This document shows, one piece after another, positions 20,248-28,623 of a DNA stretch of 46,142 bases; the first letter of the stretch is position 1, and the number at the start of each line of letters is the position of its first letter. Origin of the DNA: Acidobacteriaceae bacterium (GTDB taxonomy: Bacteria; Acidobacteriota; Terriglobia; Terriglobales; Acidobacteriaceae). The position numbers were made by a program, and so were the translations under genes. Below the pieces are notes generated by a model. That model worked only from the letters and a program-made list of their open reading frames with translations. It was not told where the DNA came from and did no database searches. The stretch lies in contig DAIDLI010000126.1 of NCBI GenBank assembly GCA_027449545.1, positions 1 to 46,142 of the forward strand, written 5' to 3'.

Positions 20248-20276
20248 ATAGTATGTGTCTCCGCGAGGAATTGCAA
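20248..20276 (-). promoter_or_regulatory. Promoter of the 6S RNA
   Basis: On the minus strand TTGCAA (20271-20276) and TACTAT (20248-20253) are separated by 17 bases. Five bases later comes the predicted first base of the closing stem at 20242. Confidence 0.65.
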
Positions 20277-20374
20277 GTCTTGTGCCGCGTGCTGGATTGT
20301 GCTACCTTCTCCGGGCTCCGCATTTGGGACAGGCGTAGGTTCCGTGTCAGGAAGACTTTATTTCATCCCATGCG

Positions 20375-20402
20375 AAAAGGCCGGCGCTTAGGCGCCGGCC
20401 TT
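20375..20402 (-). terminator. Intrinsic terminator after zapA
   Basis: On the minus strand a GC-rich hairpin (AAGGCCGGCGC, loop, CGCCGGCC) is followed by TTTT. It lies 31 bases after the zapA stop and separates that operon from the 6S RNA. Confidence 0.8.
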
Positions 20403-20432
20403 CCGACCTGCTGGTTCGCTTGATTCGCGGTC

Positions 20433-20747
20433 TTACGAACCTGTCTTCAGCTCTTCGTCCAGCACTTGATCCAGCAGAACGCGCAGATTGGCCGCACGGG
20501 CGCTGCCCTGGCGGGCGTCCACCGGTGCGGTGCGCGACAGCTCATCGGCCAGATTGAGTGCGGCCAGCACTGCCACGCGCAAGGAGTCCGCGGTCTGGCC
20601 CTGAGCGGCCACCGCGCGCATCTTGGCGTCCACACGTGCCGCCAGATCGCGAATGTGCTCAGGGTCCTGTCCGGTGAGGTGATACACCTGGTCGTAGATC
20701 TCCACCGTCACGTAACCGGCTCCGTTGCCCGCCTGCTTGTCTGCCAT
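20433..20747 (-). CDS. zapA: Cell division protein ZapA
   Basis: Small FtsZ-ring stabiliser of about 104 residues. The N-terminal beta region TVEIYDQVYHLTGQDPEHIR and the following AARVDAKMRAVA helix are characteristic, and the C-terminal half is a long helix for tetramer formation. The start at 20747 has GAGG 6 bases upstream and lies 8 bases after the stop of the coiled-coil gene; the GTG at 20759 is the alternative. It is the last gene of the pheS-pheT-zapB-like-zapA unit and is followed by a terminator and 6S RNA, an arrangement shared by many bacteria. Confidence 0.9.
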   Translation of the reverse strand: MADKQAGNGAGYVTVEIYDQVYHLTGQDPEHIRDLAARVDAKMRAVAAQGQTADSLRVAVLAALNLADELSRTAPVDARQGSARAANLRVLLDQVLDEELKTGS

Positions 20748-20755
20748 TTGCCGCC

Positions 20756-21031
20756 TCACACTTCCAGCGCGTCCAGTTGTTGCAGCAGCAGTTCCACGCG
20801 GCGGCGCACATGGTCACGCTCCGCCTTGAGGGCTGCCAATTCCGTTTGCATCTGCTCGATCGCCGAGGCCTGCTCGCTCACCTGCACCTCTGCCAGAATG
20901 GCGCGTTCCTCGGCGGCCGCCCGCTCCTGCCGCTCCTGCTTGACCAGCGCCACCGCGCGTACCACGCGCTCTTCCAGCGCCGAAAAATCGTCTGCGCTCA
21001 CCGCGAACGCGCCTGTTTCCTCTGCCTGCAT
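20756..21031 (-). CDS. Small coiled-coil protein, ZapB-like
   Basis: Protein of 91 residues, almost entirely predicted alpha-helical coiled coil. From residue 16 on it is rich in Glu, Ala, Gln, Arg and Leu with heptad spacing (FSALEERVVRAVALVKQERQ, IEQMQTELAALKAERD). It has no enzyme motif. Position directly before zapA suggests a division-ring partner comparable with ZapB; the name is by context, not by sequence identity. 164 bases separate it from pheT, with a TATACT box at 21171-21176 on the minus strand that could give an internal promoter. Confidence 0.75.
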   Translation of the reverse strand: MQAEETGAFAVSADDFSALEERVVRAVALVKQERQERAAAEERAILAEVQVSEQASAIEQMQTELAALKAERDHVRRRVELLLQQLDALEV

Positions 21032-21195
21032 GTTTCTCCTGCTCCTGCTGCTTCACGGCCTCGGCCGGTTGCATCTCCGGCGCGTCTCGCGGCGCCGTAA
21101 ACTTTTGCTGTTCATCTTTCGCACCCGCGCGGCGCTTTCAGCACGGGCACACTCTCGGCGATTCGCTTGCAGTATAGCGCCGATCGCTTTTTCCA

Positions 21196-23313
21196 TTATG
21201 CCTGTGCGCGCAGCCGCGCCCCAGCCTTGCCAACAGCCTCCACCACGCGGGCGTGGAAGCCCTGCAACTCCTCCTCGCGCAGCGTGCGGTCGGCGGCTTG
21301 AAAGGTGGCGCCCAGCAGCAGCGAGTACTCGCCTTTGCCCAGCCGTGGATCCCGGAAGACCTCGCGCACCCGCCAGTCGACCAGTTCGGGAATGCGCAGC
21401 TCGGCCATGGCCTGGTCGACTGCCTCCCACGCAACGCTCTCATCCAGAACCAGGGAAAAATCACGCCGCACCGGCTGGAAGCGCGACAGCTCGCGTGCTG
21501 CCGGCTTACGCAGTGGCAGCTTATAGAGCCGGTCGATGTACAACTCGCCCACCAACACGGCTTGCCGGATCTTGCGCGCGGAAGCCTCGCGCGGATGCAG
21601 TTGACCGAACCAGCCCACCGTAACGCCATCGACCACTGCGCGCGCTGAGCGATAGGGGTGCAGCCACTCCGGCGTAATGCCGGCGTCGGCCGGAAAACGA
21701 TCGAAGTAAAGGCCCCGCGCTTCGAAGTTGCCGAGCACCTGCTCCACAACTCCTTTCACATCGTGAAAGTCGATCTGCCGCGCCGCGTGTAATGCGCTGT
21801 CCTGGGGAATGGCACCCGTCGCTGCAAGTCCGAGCGCTGGCCGTTCTTCCACCTTCTCGGTGGTGCCGCTGAAAACGGTGCCCAGTTCGAACAGCCGCAC
21901 ATCGCTCACGTCGCGGTTCAGGTTGCCGGCCACCATGGTCAGCATGCCGGGCACCAGCGATGGACGCAGGACGCCGGCTTCTTCACTGAGCGGGTTGCCC
22001 AGCGGAACCACCTGGCCGGGCTGCTGCGCGGTCTGGGCCGCCTCTGCCGCGGAGCAGAAGGTCGAGGCGATCGCCTCGTGAAATCCTGCCGCCAGCATCG
22101 TGGTGCGCGCCGCGGCTTCCTTCGCTGCCCAGGGCAGTGCCTGCACGCCGCCGGCAAACGCAGGCAGGGTGTTGGCAAAGCGGTTGTAGCCGTAGACGCG
22201 CGCCACCTCTTCGATCAGGTCGATCTCGCGCTCCAGATCCAGCCGCCAACTGGGCAGTGTTACCAGCCACGAACCGGTCCCGGCAGATGCCGCTTGAACG
22301 CCGCAGCCTAATCCACCGAGCACGGCCTCCACTGTCTGCGCGGTGATCCCCTCCGCATCGAGGGTGGTACCGAGAATCCGCTGCACCTCGCTGAGCTGCA
22401 ACGCCACTGGCTTGCGGCGCGCGGTGCGGTCTTCGAGAGCCGGCACGCGCACATCCACCAGTTCACCTTCTACCGATCCGCCGCCGGCCAGCAAGATTGC
22501 GCTCACCAATCTGGAGGCCGTGGGCGCCGCAGCGAAATCCGCGCCGCGCTCAAAGCGGTGACTGGCGTCGGTGTGCAGCCCATGGCGCCGCGCCGTCTGC
22601 CGCACCGCCATCGGCTCAAACCACGCCGCCTCGACCAGCACGTTTTTCGTCTCGGGGGTGATCATGGTGTCCCAGCCGCCCATCACACCCGCCAGCGCCA
22701 GCGCTTTTTTATGATCGGCAACCACCAGGTCTTCCGGATCGAGCACGCGCTCCATGCCATCGAGGGTCTTCAGCTTCTCGCCCTTGCGCGCGCGCCGCAC
22801 CACGATGCCGCCCTCGATCTTGTCCAGGTCGAAGGCATGCGTGGGATGGCCCATCGCCAGCCAGGCATAGTTGGTCGCATCCACAGCATTGGAGATCTTT
22901 TTCTGATCGAGAAGCGCGAAGTAGCTCGCGACCTCGGCGCCCGGGAACCAGTCGCGCGACTCGGTAATGGTCACGCCGCGCAGCACTTGCGCTGTGAAGC
23001 GGCCGCACAGATCCTGCGCCTCGATCGCCACGGAAAAGGGCTGCGCCGCAGGCTTGGCCGCAGGCAGAGAAAACTCCAGGGGCTTCAACTCCAGCCCGTA
23101 GATGGTGGCCGCCTCGCGCGCCACGCCGTAGTGGTTCATGGCGTCCACGCGGTTGGTGGTGATGTCCATCTCGTAGAGCGAACCGTTGCCCGCGCCGAGA
23201 TCGTAGACGCCCTCGACGGCAATGCCGCGCAGCGTCAGGTCCTCGGCGAGTTGCGCATCATTGACGCTCAGCCCGGGTAAGTAAGCGCGAAGCCATTTGG
23301 TAAGAATCTTCAT
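21196..23313 (-). CDS. pheT: Phenylalanine-tRNA ligase beta subunit, lacking the B2 insertion
   Basis: Beta chain of the (alpha-beta)2 PheRS, 705 residues. It starts MKILTKWLRAYLPGLSVNDA (B1), then passes directly from GIAVEGVYDLGAG to YEMDITTNRVDAMNHYGVAR. The EMAP/OB-like B2 domain that normally sits at this point (about 110 residues in E. coli) is absent. The later parts are normal: B3/B4 editing region, B5 near VALQLSEVQRILGTTLDAEG, the catalytic-like domain with EVARVYGYNRF, and the ferredoxin-fold anticodon-binding end (FQPVRRDFSLVLDESVAWEA). It lies 75 bases after pheS in the same transcript. Confidence 0.93.
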   Translation of the reverse strand: MKILTKWLRAYLPGLSVNDAQLAEDLTLRGIAVEGVYDLGAGNGSLYEMDITTNRVDAMNHYGVAREAATIYGLELKPLEFSLPAAKPAAQPFSVAIEAQDLCGRFTAQVLRGVTITESRDWFPGAEVASYFALLDQKKISNAVDATNYAWLAMGHPTHAFDLDKIEGGIVVRRARKGEKLKTLDGMERVLDPEDLVVADHKKALALAGVMGGWDTMITPETKNVLVEAAWFEPMAVRQTARRHGLHTDASHRFERGADFAAAPTASRLVSAILLAGGGSVEGELVDVRVPALEDRTARRKPVALQLSEVQRILGTTLDAEGITAQTVEAVLGGLGCGVQAASAGTGSWLVTLPSWRLDLEREIDLIEEVARVYGYNRFANTLPAFAGGVQALPWAAKEAAARTTMLAAGFHEAIASTFCSAAEAAQTAQQPGQVVPLGNPLSEEAGVLRPSLVPGMLTMVAGNLNRDVSDVRLFELGTVFSGTTEKVEERPALGLAATGAIPQDSALHAARQIDFHDVKGVVEQVLGNFEARGLYFDRFPADAGITPEWLHPYRSARAVVDGVTVGWFGQLHPREASARKIRQAVLVGELYIDRLYKLPLRKPAARELSRFQPVRRDFSLVLDESVAWEAVDQAMAELRIPELVDWRVREVFRDPRLGKGEYSLLLGATFQAADRTLREEELQGFHARVVEAVGKAGARLRAQA

Positions 23314-23388
23314 CCAATCTCTCTCTGAGCGGAGTTAGCGGGACTGGCAGCAGCAGGGCGCTAACTTGCGAACAACGCTACTTCGCTC

Positions 23389-24495
23389 TCACGCGAACTG
23401 CCCCAGAAACCGCATATCTCCCGCGTAGAACTGACCGATCTCGCTGATGCCGTACTTCATCATGGCAATGCGCTCCACGCCCATGCCGAAGGCAAAGCCG
23501 GAGATCTTCTTCGGGTCGTAAGCCGGCTGCTTCTGGGCAGCGAACGCAAACACCCCCGGGTCTACCATGCCGCAGCCCAGCAGCTCGATCCAGCCCGACT
23601 GCTTGCACTTGCGGCAGCCTTTGCCCCCACAGAAGATGCAACTGATCTGCACGTCTGCCGAGGGCTCGGTGAACGGAAAGAACGAAGGGAAGAAGCGCGT
23701 CTTGACCGAGGAGCCGAAGAGCGCCTTCATGGCATGATCGAGCGTGCCTTTCAGATCGCTGAAGGTGATGTTGGTGTCCACGCACAGCCCCTCGACCTGA
23801 TGAAAGATCGGCGAGTGGGTGGCGTCGGCGGCGTCATTGCGGTGCACCTTGCCGGGGATCACGATGCGTACGGGCGGCGGCTGCTGTTCCATGGTGCGCA
23901 TCTGCACCGGCGAAGTGTGCGTGCGAAGAAGCAGCCGGTCGCGCAGCGGACGCCGTTCCTGGTTGGCGACCACCAGTGTGTCCTGGGTATCGCGCGCCGG
24001 GTGGCCGGGCGGAAAGTTCATGCTCTCGAAGTTGTAGAAGTCGGTCTCGACCTCGGGCCCCACGCCCACCGAGTAGCCCAGCGCCGCAAAGACGCTGACA
24101 ATCTCGTTCAGCGTTTTGGTAATCGGATGCTCTGCGCCGGTAAGCCGCCGCGTGCCGGGCAGCGTGATGTCGATGGCCTCGGCCTTGAGGGCTGCATCGC
24201 TCGGTCCCGCGCCGGCGGCCTGCTCCAGCAGGCCCTCCACCACGGTTTTGAGGGCGTTGAAGCGCACGCCCAGCGCCTTCTTGGCCTCAGGCGGAGCGCC
24301 CTTGAGCCAGCGGCTGGAGATCTCGTTGAGCCGTCCTTGCTTGCGCCCGAGCCACTCCAGGCGAAAGGTCTCCACTTGGGCCTCGCCGCTCAGGTTGGCT
24401 GCGGCTGTGCGCGCCGAGGCCTCAAGCGCTGCAAACGCCTGCTCCAGCGCAGCCTCGCCGTAATCGGGTAGTTCTGGTATCGATGCGTCGATCAT
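23389..24495 (-). CDS. pheS: Phenylalanine-tRNA ligase alpha subunit
   Basis: Catalytic subunit of PheRS, 368 residues, class II synthetase. An N-terminal coiled coil occupies about residues 10-95. Motif 2 falls around IFHQVEGLCVDTNITFSDLK, and motif 3 is GFAFGMGVERIAMMKYGI. The phrase FPPGHPARDTQDTLVV is family-typical. A four-cysteine CIFCGGKGCRKCKQSG insert near residue 290 could bind zinc, as in some bacterial PheS. The start at 24495 has no clear Shine-Dalgarno sequence. It is divergent from the hydrolase gene across 50 bases and is the first gene of the phe-zap operon. Confidence 0.95.
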   Translation of the reverse strand: MIDASIPELPDYGEAALEQAFAALEASARTAAANLSGEAQVETFRLEWLGRKQGRLNEISSRWLKGAPPEAKKALGVRFNALKTVVEGLLEQAAGAGPSDAALKAEAIDITLPGTRRLTGAEHPITKTLNEIVSVFAALGYSVGVGPEVETDFYNFESMNFPPGHPARDTQDTLVVANQERRPLRDRLLLRTHTSPVQMRTMEQQPPPVRIVIPGKVHRNDAADATHSPIFHQVEGLCVDTNITFSDLKGTLDHAMKALFGSSVKTRFFPSFFPFTEPSADVQISCIFCGGKGCRKCKQSGWIELLGCGMVDPGVFAFAAQKQPAYDPKKISGFAFGMGVERIAMMKYGISEIGQFYAGDMRFLGQFA

Positions 24496-24545
24496 GGGTC
24501 AACAACAAGGATAAATTACGGCGTAACCGAAAACTGAGGCGTACC

Positions 24546-25523
24546 ATGTTGGCCATGAAAATCCGCCTGCTTGCCATGCTGCTTGCTTTCTCTGCCTGCC
24601 TTGCCGCGGCCCAGACGCCGTATTCCGTCTACCCCATCCAGCAAGGCTATGTGGACGCACACGGCGTCCTGATCTACTACACCGAGTTTGGCCAGGGGCA
24701 GCCTCTGATGGTCGTTCATGGTGGCCCAGGCGCGGACCACACCTACTTCCTGCCCTGGCTGCTGCCGCTGGCGCGCACCCATCGGCTGGTGTTTATCGAT
24801 GAGCGCGGCTCGGGCCAGTCTGAGCGGCTTCAAGACCCGGCGCAATACACGGTCGAAAACATGGCCGATGACGTTGAAGCCGTGCGCGTGGCGCTCAAGC
24901 TGGGCAAAATCGACCTGCTCGGCCACAGCTACGGCGGCGTGCTCGCGCAGGCCTACGCACTCAAGTATCAGCAGAACCTGCGCCACCTGATCCTGAACAG
25001 CACCTTCCCCTCCACGAGCCAGATGAACGCGGTGTTGGCCCGGGAGAAGGCGCACATGCCGCCGGACAAACGGAAGCGGCTCGATGAACTCGAGAAGGCC
25101 GGCCTTTACGGCAAGGGCGCGCCCTGGGAGCACGGCCGTTATCCGGCCGAATACGGGACGCTGGCCTGGGGCTGGGGCTACTTCCCCTACCTCTATGGAG
25201 CGCGGCCCGATCCCAGCTATGATCCGGCCGGCAACGCGTCCACCAACTGGATCCTCTATCGCGAGATGTGGGGCTCAGACGGCGAGTTTGTCATCGATGG
25301 CAACCTCAAGTCCGTGGAGTACGTCGACCGGTTGCACACGATCCACGTGCCCACGCTTATTCTGGTCGGCGACCACGACGAGTGCGACCCCTCGCTCAGC
25401 GAGGAGATGCACGAGAAGATCGCCGGCTCGAAGCTCGTCATCCTGCCCGACTCCGGGCACGTGAACTTTGTCGATCAGCCGGAGCTATGGCAAAAAGCAG
25501 TGGAAGGATTTCTGGCGCAATAG
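24546..25523 (+). CDS. Secreted alpha/beta hydrolase, proline iminopeptidase-like (S33)
   Basis: Protein of about 325 residues with an N-terminal signal peptide (MLAMKIRLLAMLLAFSAC, cleavage near AAAQ). The alpha/beta hydrolase core shows the oxyanion motif HGGPG (58-62), the DERGSGQS phrase, the nucleophile Ser128 in GHSYGG, an acid in GDHDECDPS and the final His in SGHVNF. HGGPG plus DERGSGQS marks the proline iminopeptidase subfamily, which removes N-terminal proline from peptides. Export suggests peptide scavenging in the periplasm. The start is ATG at 24546 (GAGG 7 bases upstream), with ATG at 24555 as an alternative. Confidence 0.86.
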   Translation: MLAMKIRLLAMLLAFSACLAAAQTPYSVYPIQQGYVDAHGVLIYYTEFGQGQPLMVVHGGPGADHTYFLPWLLPLARTHRLVFIDERGSGQSERLQDPAQYTVENMADDVEAVRVALKLGKIDLLGHSYGGVLAQAYALKYQQNLRHLILNSTFPSTSQMNAVLAREKAHMPPDKRKRLDELEKAGLYGKGAPWEHGRYPAEYGTLAWGWGYFPYLYGARPDPSYDPAGNASTNWILYREMWGSDGEFVIDGNLKSVEYVDRLHTIHVPTLILVGDHDECDPSLSEEMHEKIAGSKLVILPDSGHVNFVDQPELWQKAVEGFLAQ

Positions 25524-25542
25524 CGGCTTGGGCCCAACGCAA

Positions 25543-25583
25543 GGCGGCCCAGAGTTCTTGGAAACTCCGGGCCGCCTCTTTCC
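25543..25583 (+). terminator. Strong intrinsic terminator after the hydrolase gene
   Basis: Arms GGCGGCCC (25543-25550) and GGGCCGCC (25569-25576) are extended inward by GAGTT/AACTC, and TCTTTCC follows. It lies 19 bases after the stop and can also serve the convergent rplT gene. Confidence 0.8.
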
Positions 25584-25648
25584 GTCCGTCGTGCTACAAG
25601 CAAGCTGGGTGCCGCAGGTCTCAATCGGAGACGTGGGCAGTTGCGAAC

Positions 25649-26011
25649 TTAAGCTGTTGCCTTGGCTGCCTTGGCCTGCTCGACGAGCTTGGTGAAGCCC
25701 GCCGCGTCCTTCACGGCGATCTCGGCCAGGATCTTGCGGTCCAGTTCGATGCCGGCCTTCTTGAGACCGCTGATGAACTGCGAGTAGCTGGTGCCGTTCA
25801 GCTTGCAGGCGGCGGCGATGCGCACGATCCACAGCGAACGGAACTGGCGCTTCTTCTGACGCCGGCCGGTGTAGGCAAACTTGAGGCCGCGCTCCACGGC
25901 CTCCTGGGCCGCCTGGTAGAGCTTGGATTTCGTGAGGAAGTAACCGCTTGCGCGCTCCAGAATCTTCTTGCGGCGGTCGCTCCGCTTGGTGCCACGTTTT
26001 ACGCGAGGCAT
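25649..26011 (-). CDS. rplT: 50S ribosomal protein bL20
   Basis: Ribosomal protein of 120 residues needed early in 50S assembly. [19 protein letters not shown], the [14 protein letters not shown] helix and [19 protein letters not shown] are diagnostic. The start at 26011 has AAGGAG 8 bases upstream; the frame extends to 26065 without support. It follows rpmI after 177 bases on the same strand, with an AGCTGAAAGCT-type repeat in the gap. Confidence 0.97.
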   Translation of the reverse strand: MPRVKRGTKRSDRRKKILERASGYFLTKSKLYQAAQEAVERGLKFAYTGRRQKKRQFRSLWIVRIAAACKLNGTSYSQFISGLKKAGIELDRKILAEIAVKDAAGFTKLVEQAKAAKATA

Positions 26012-26068
26012 TTTTCTTCTCCTTTTGGTTACCAGCTCGGTAAGCCGGAAATCCGGCCCTACCACGAC

Positions 26069-26103
26069 GAGCTGAAAGCTGAGCGCTGACAGTCGAAAGC
26101 TGG
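26069..26103. repeat. AGCTGAAAGCT-type degenerate repeat between rpmI and rplT
   Basis: Short overlapping copies of GAGCTGAAAGCTGAG-like units with internal variants (GCGCTGACAG, TCGAAAGCTG) fill this stretch. The same unit GAGCTGAAAGCT recurs at 29354-29368 between rplM and rpsI. Confidence 0.55.
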
Positions 26104-26188
26104 TTTGGTTAAGCGGCTGGAGGCAGGCTGGGCCTCTTCACACGCTGCTGCGGCGCTGCGCACCGCAGACCTTTGGACTGTTCCCTAC

Positions 26189-26386
26189 TCAAGCGTAAGG
26201 AATCATGCGCGAAACCTTGGCGTGCTCGCCGTCGGCCACCAGCGCGCTCTTTCCGAGCTTGCGCTTGGCCTTCGGCGCCTTCGACGTCAGGATATGCCGC
26301 ACCTTCGTATGACCGCGCTTGATCTTGCCGGTGCCGGTCTTCTTGAAGCGCTTGGCCGCGCCCGAATGGGTCTTCAACTTGGGCAT
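26189..26386 (-). CDS. rpmI: 50S ribosomal protein bL35
   Basis: Ribosomal protein of 65 residues. [20 protein letters not shown] and [20 protein letters not shown] are diagnostic. It normally follows infC, but here the next gene upstream is an outer-membrane protein, so infC is elsewhere. A TATACT box on the minus strand at 26457-26462 could be the promoter, giving a leader of about 65 bases. Confidence 0.97.
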   Translation of the reverse strand: MPKLKTHSGAAKRFKKTGTGKIKRGHTKVRHILTSKAPKAKRKLGKSALVADGEHAKVSRMIPYA

Positions 26387-26527
26387 CGTTATTCTCGTCT
26401 TTGAGCTGAAGTCTCAGCCAGACAGGGATTTCCCCCGCCGGTTGAGGCTTCGATCAGTATACCCGAAGCGGAGCGGGCGGCGCTACTCGCAAACGGGCCC
26501 TCAGTCCCGGGTCCCTACTGTCCCTTG

Positions 26528-27718
26528 TCAGTATTTCGATTTGATGGCGTAGGTAATGCCCATCGTGAACTGGAAGGAGTTGCGCTTGGTGGGCGGCACC
26601 GACAGCGGTGGGTCGTTCAGGTAGCTATCCAGTGTTCCCACCGTGAATCCCAGGTTCTTATAGGTCGGGAAGGTGATGGTGTCGGTTTCGTTGGCCGAAT
26701 AGGCGCGGGGATTGTTGTAGGCAGGCACAAACGCCAGTTCCTGTGCCACGGAGAACAGCTTGAATTTCCCCATGTAGTTTGCCGAGAATGTTGAGCCGAT
26801 CAGGTGCTGGGCAGGGGCGGCGGGAGCCGGCGGAATGGGCAGAAACTGCTGGCTCTCATATTGAATCGTGCCCTTCAGGTCCAGTTCATCCCGCACGTTC
26901 TTGATGGCGGTAAAGCCGATTCCGCCGCCGAAGATCGATTGGAGCGCCAGGCCCTGGGCAAAGTTGTGATCGAAGGCCGTCTGCGCCAGTCCGAAGAAGC
27001 GCGCTGAAAAATATTCATCACGCTCTGCGTCGGCGTGGAAGATGGCAGTCTTGATGGTCGGCGTTCCCGGTTGGCTGATTTTGCCGAAGGAGCCGCTGAA
27101 GTCGAGAGAAGTGCGGTCGCGCGGGTTCAGCCACGTCACCCCGGGCACCACACGCACCAGCCCTACCGATCCGCTCTCCGTGTACTGGTTCTGTGTGGCC
27201 TGGATCAGCGTTGCGCCTGCCGTTGCTGAGCCATTCCAGCCGTTGAAGAAGTTCGGCTGGTGGAATACCTGCTGATCCAGCGTGTGCTGGTCCACGATGT
27301 AGGCGGCGTTCTTTGTTGGAATGGTGGTCGTGGGCGCCGCGCCCGCAGCAGGCTGAATACTGATTGCCTGATGCTCCACATGCAGAGTGCCCACCGGAAT
27401 TTGCCCGGCGTTCTTCTTGCCGCGCTGTTTGACGGTCTTGTCCAGCACCGCAAACCTTTCCGTCGTCTGGAGTTGCTGCACGTCAGCCCACGGCACCTTC
27501 ACGTCGCCCAAGGCGTCGGTGTGGAAGGTCACAGCGCCGTCCACGACCTTCACCAGCTTTCCATGCAGCCTGTCTCCATTGGTGAGCACCAGCAGGTCCT
27601 GAGAACCCGCTCCGGCTGCCTGTGCCGCCCAAACCGGGAAAACCGCGGTGGCAAAGGCCAAGGATGCGCAGAGTCCCAGAAGAAAGCCCGATCGACGGGT
27701 CAAGGATGCCATTCTCAT
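26528..27718 (-). CDS. DUF481-like outer-membrane beta-barrel protein
   Basis: Protein of about 396 residues. A signal peptide (RSGFLLGLCASLAFATAVF, cleavage near VWAAQA) is followed by a small beta domain (LVLTNGDRLHGKLVKVVDGA, VKVPWADVQQLQT) that often precedes DUF481. The remaining 250 residues have alternating hydrophobic/polar strands and end in a Tyr (YAIKSKY), consistent with a beta barrel inserted by the BAM machinery. Function is unknown. The start is uncertain: ATG at 27718 is taken, ATG 27712 is close, and a TTG at 27742 also opens the frame; none has a strong ribosome-binding site. Confidence 0.75.
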   Translation of the reverse strand: MRMASLTRRSGFLLGLCASLAFATAVFPVWAAQAAGAGSQDLLVLTNGDRLHGKLVKVVDGAVTFHTDALGDVKVPWADVQQLQTTERFAVLDKTVKQRGKKNAGQIPVGTLHVEHQAISIQPAAGAAPTTTIPTKNAAYIVDQHTLDQQVFHQPNFFNGWNGSATAGATLIQATQNQYTESGSVGLVRVVPGVTWLNPRDRTSLDFSGSFGKISQPGTPTIKTAIFHADAERDEYFSARFFGLAQTAFDHNFAQGLALQSIFGGGIGFTAIKNVRDELDLKGTIQYESQQFLPIPPAPAAPAQHLIGSTFSANYMGKFKLFSVAQELAFVPAYNNPRAYSANETDTITFPTYKNLGFTVGTLDSYLNDPPLSVPPTKRNSFQFTMGITYAIKSKY

Positions 27719-27914
27719 GAGAAGTAACTTGCCTCGCTTCAATGTGTTTTGGAATCGGCGCAGCCCGCGCCAGAGGTAGCTGCCACTTGGATGCCTGTGG
27801 CCGGTGAAATCGTTGCAGCCCGGCTTACAGCCCGCCGTATCACATAAAAGCCCGCAAAATTCGTTCCGGGCTTACACTGATAGCCAGCATTTCACTCCAG
27901 GCAAAGGAGCTGCT

Positions 27915-28535
27915 ATGCCCAAGACTATTACGCAAGCCCAATGGTCGCTGGGCTCCTATCGGATCGGTCTCAAGCTTCGTTCGCTCCGCATACAGAAGCG
28001 TCTCACGCTCTCCCGGCTGGCGGCCGAGTCGGGTCTCTCCACAGGACTGCTCTCTAAACTTGAGACCAACCGCATGATTCCTACTCTGCCCACGCTGGCC
28101 GCGATCAGCCGCGTCTACGGAGTTTCCCTTGGCCATTTCTTCACCGATCCGGAGCATCACGCCCTCGCCATCACCCGCCGCGGACATCTTGAGGCCGATG
28201 GCCGTGCGCCCCAGCCGGTGAAGATCACTCCGCTTAATCCGCAGAACGCGCACCTGCTCGCGCACCTGATTGAGCTTGATCCCGCTACGCCCGCCACCGC
28301 CATCGACGCCGCCCATGAACGCGCCAGCGTGCTTTACGTCCTGGAAGGCCGGCTGCGTCTCGAATCCGAAGGCGAAAGCGAAACGCTCGAGACTGGTGAC
28401 TGCGTTTGGCTGGAGAGCGATGCCGCGATCGCCTGGGGAGCCGGCGACAAGCACCGATGCCGGGTGCTGGCTGTGATCCCTGGTGCGGCCAGGGTGTGCC
28501 CGGCACACGCTGCGGGGGGCGGCCCGCCATCCTGA
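27915..28535 (+). CDS. XRE-family regulator with C-terminal cupin domain
   Basis: Regulator of about 206 residues. An N-terminal helix-turn-helix (about 20-75) reads RIQKRLTLSRLAAESGLSTG followed by LLSKLETNRMIPTLPTL, a classic XRE arrangement. The C-terminal half (about 125-190) is a cupin-2 sensor, with ASVLYVLEGRLRLESEGESE and ETGDCVWLESD. Such proteins usually sense a small molecule and repress a neighbouring gene; the ligand is unknown. ATG at 27915 has AAAGGAG 6 bases upstream. It is divergent from the DUF481-like gene, with 196 bases between. Confidence 0.88.
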   Translation: MPKTITQAQWSLGSYRIGLKLRSLRIQKRLTLSRLAAESGLSTGLLSKLETNRMIPTLPTLAAISRVYGVSLGHFFTDPEHHALAITRRGHLEADGRAPQPVKITPLNPQNAHLLAHLIELDPATPATAIDAAHERASVLYVLEGRLRLESEGESETLETGDCVWLESDAAIAWGAGDKHRCRVLAVIPGAARVCPAHAAGGGPPS

Positions 28536-28588
28536 ACGCAGTTCCATCGCGTGGAAGGCGGGGACCTGCGAGCGGCGCTGCCAATCCG

Positions 28589-28617
28589 TTGACTCTCCCG
28601 GCCTTTTCCAGTATTCT
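28589..28617 (+). promoter_or_regulatory. Promoter of the rplM-rpsI operon
   Basis: TTGACT (28589-28594) and TATTCT (28612-28617) are separated by exactly 17 bases, an excellent sigma-70 promoter. Transcription should start near 28624. Confidence 0.75.
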
Positions 28618-28623
28618 GAAGAC

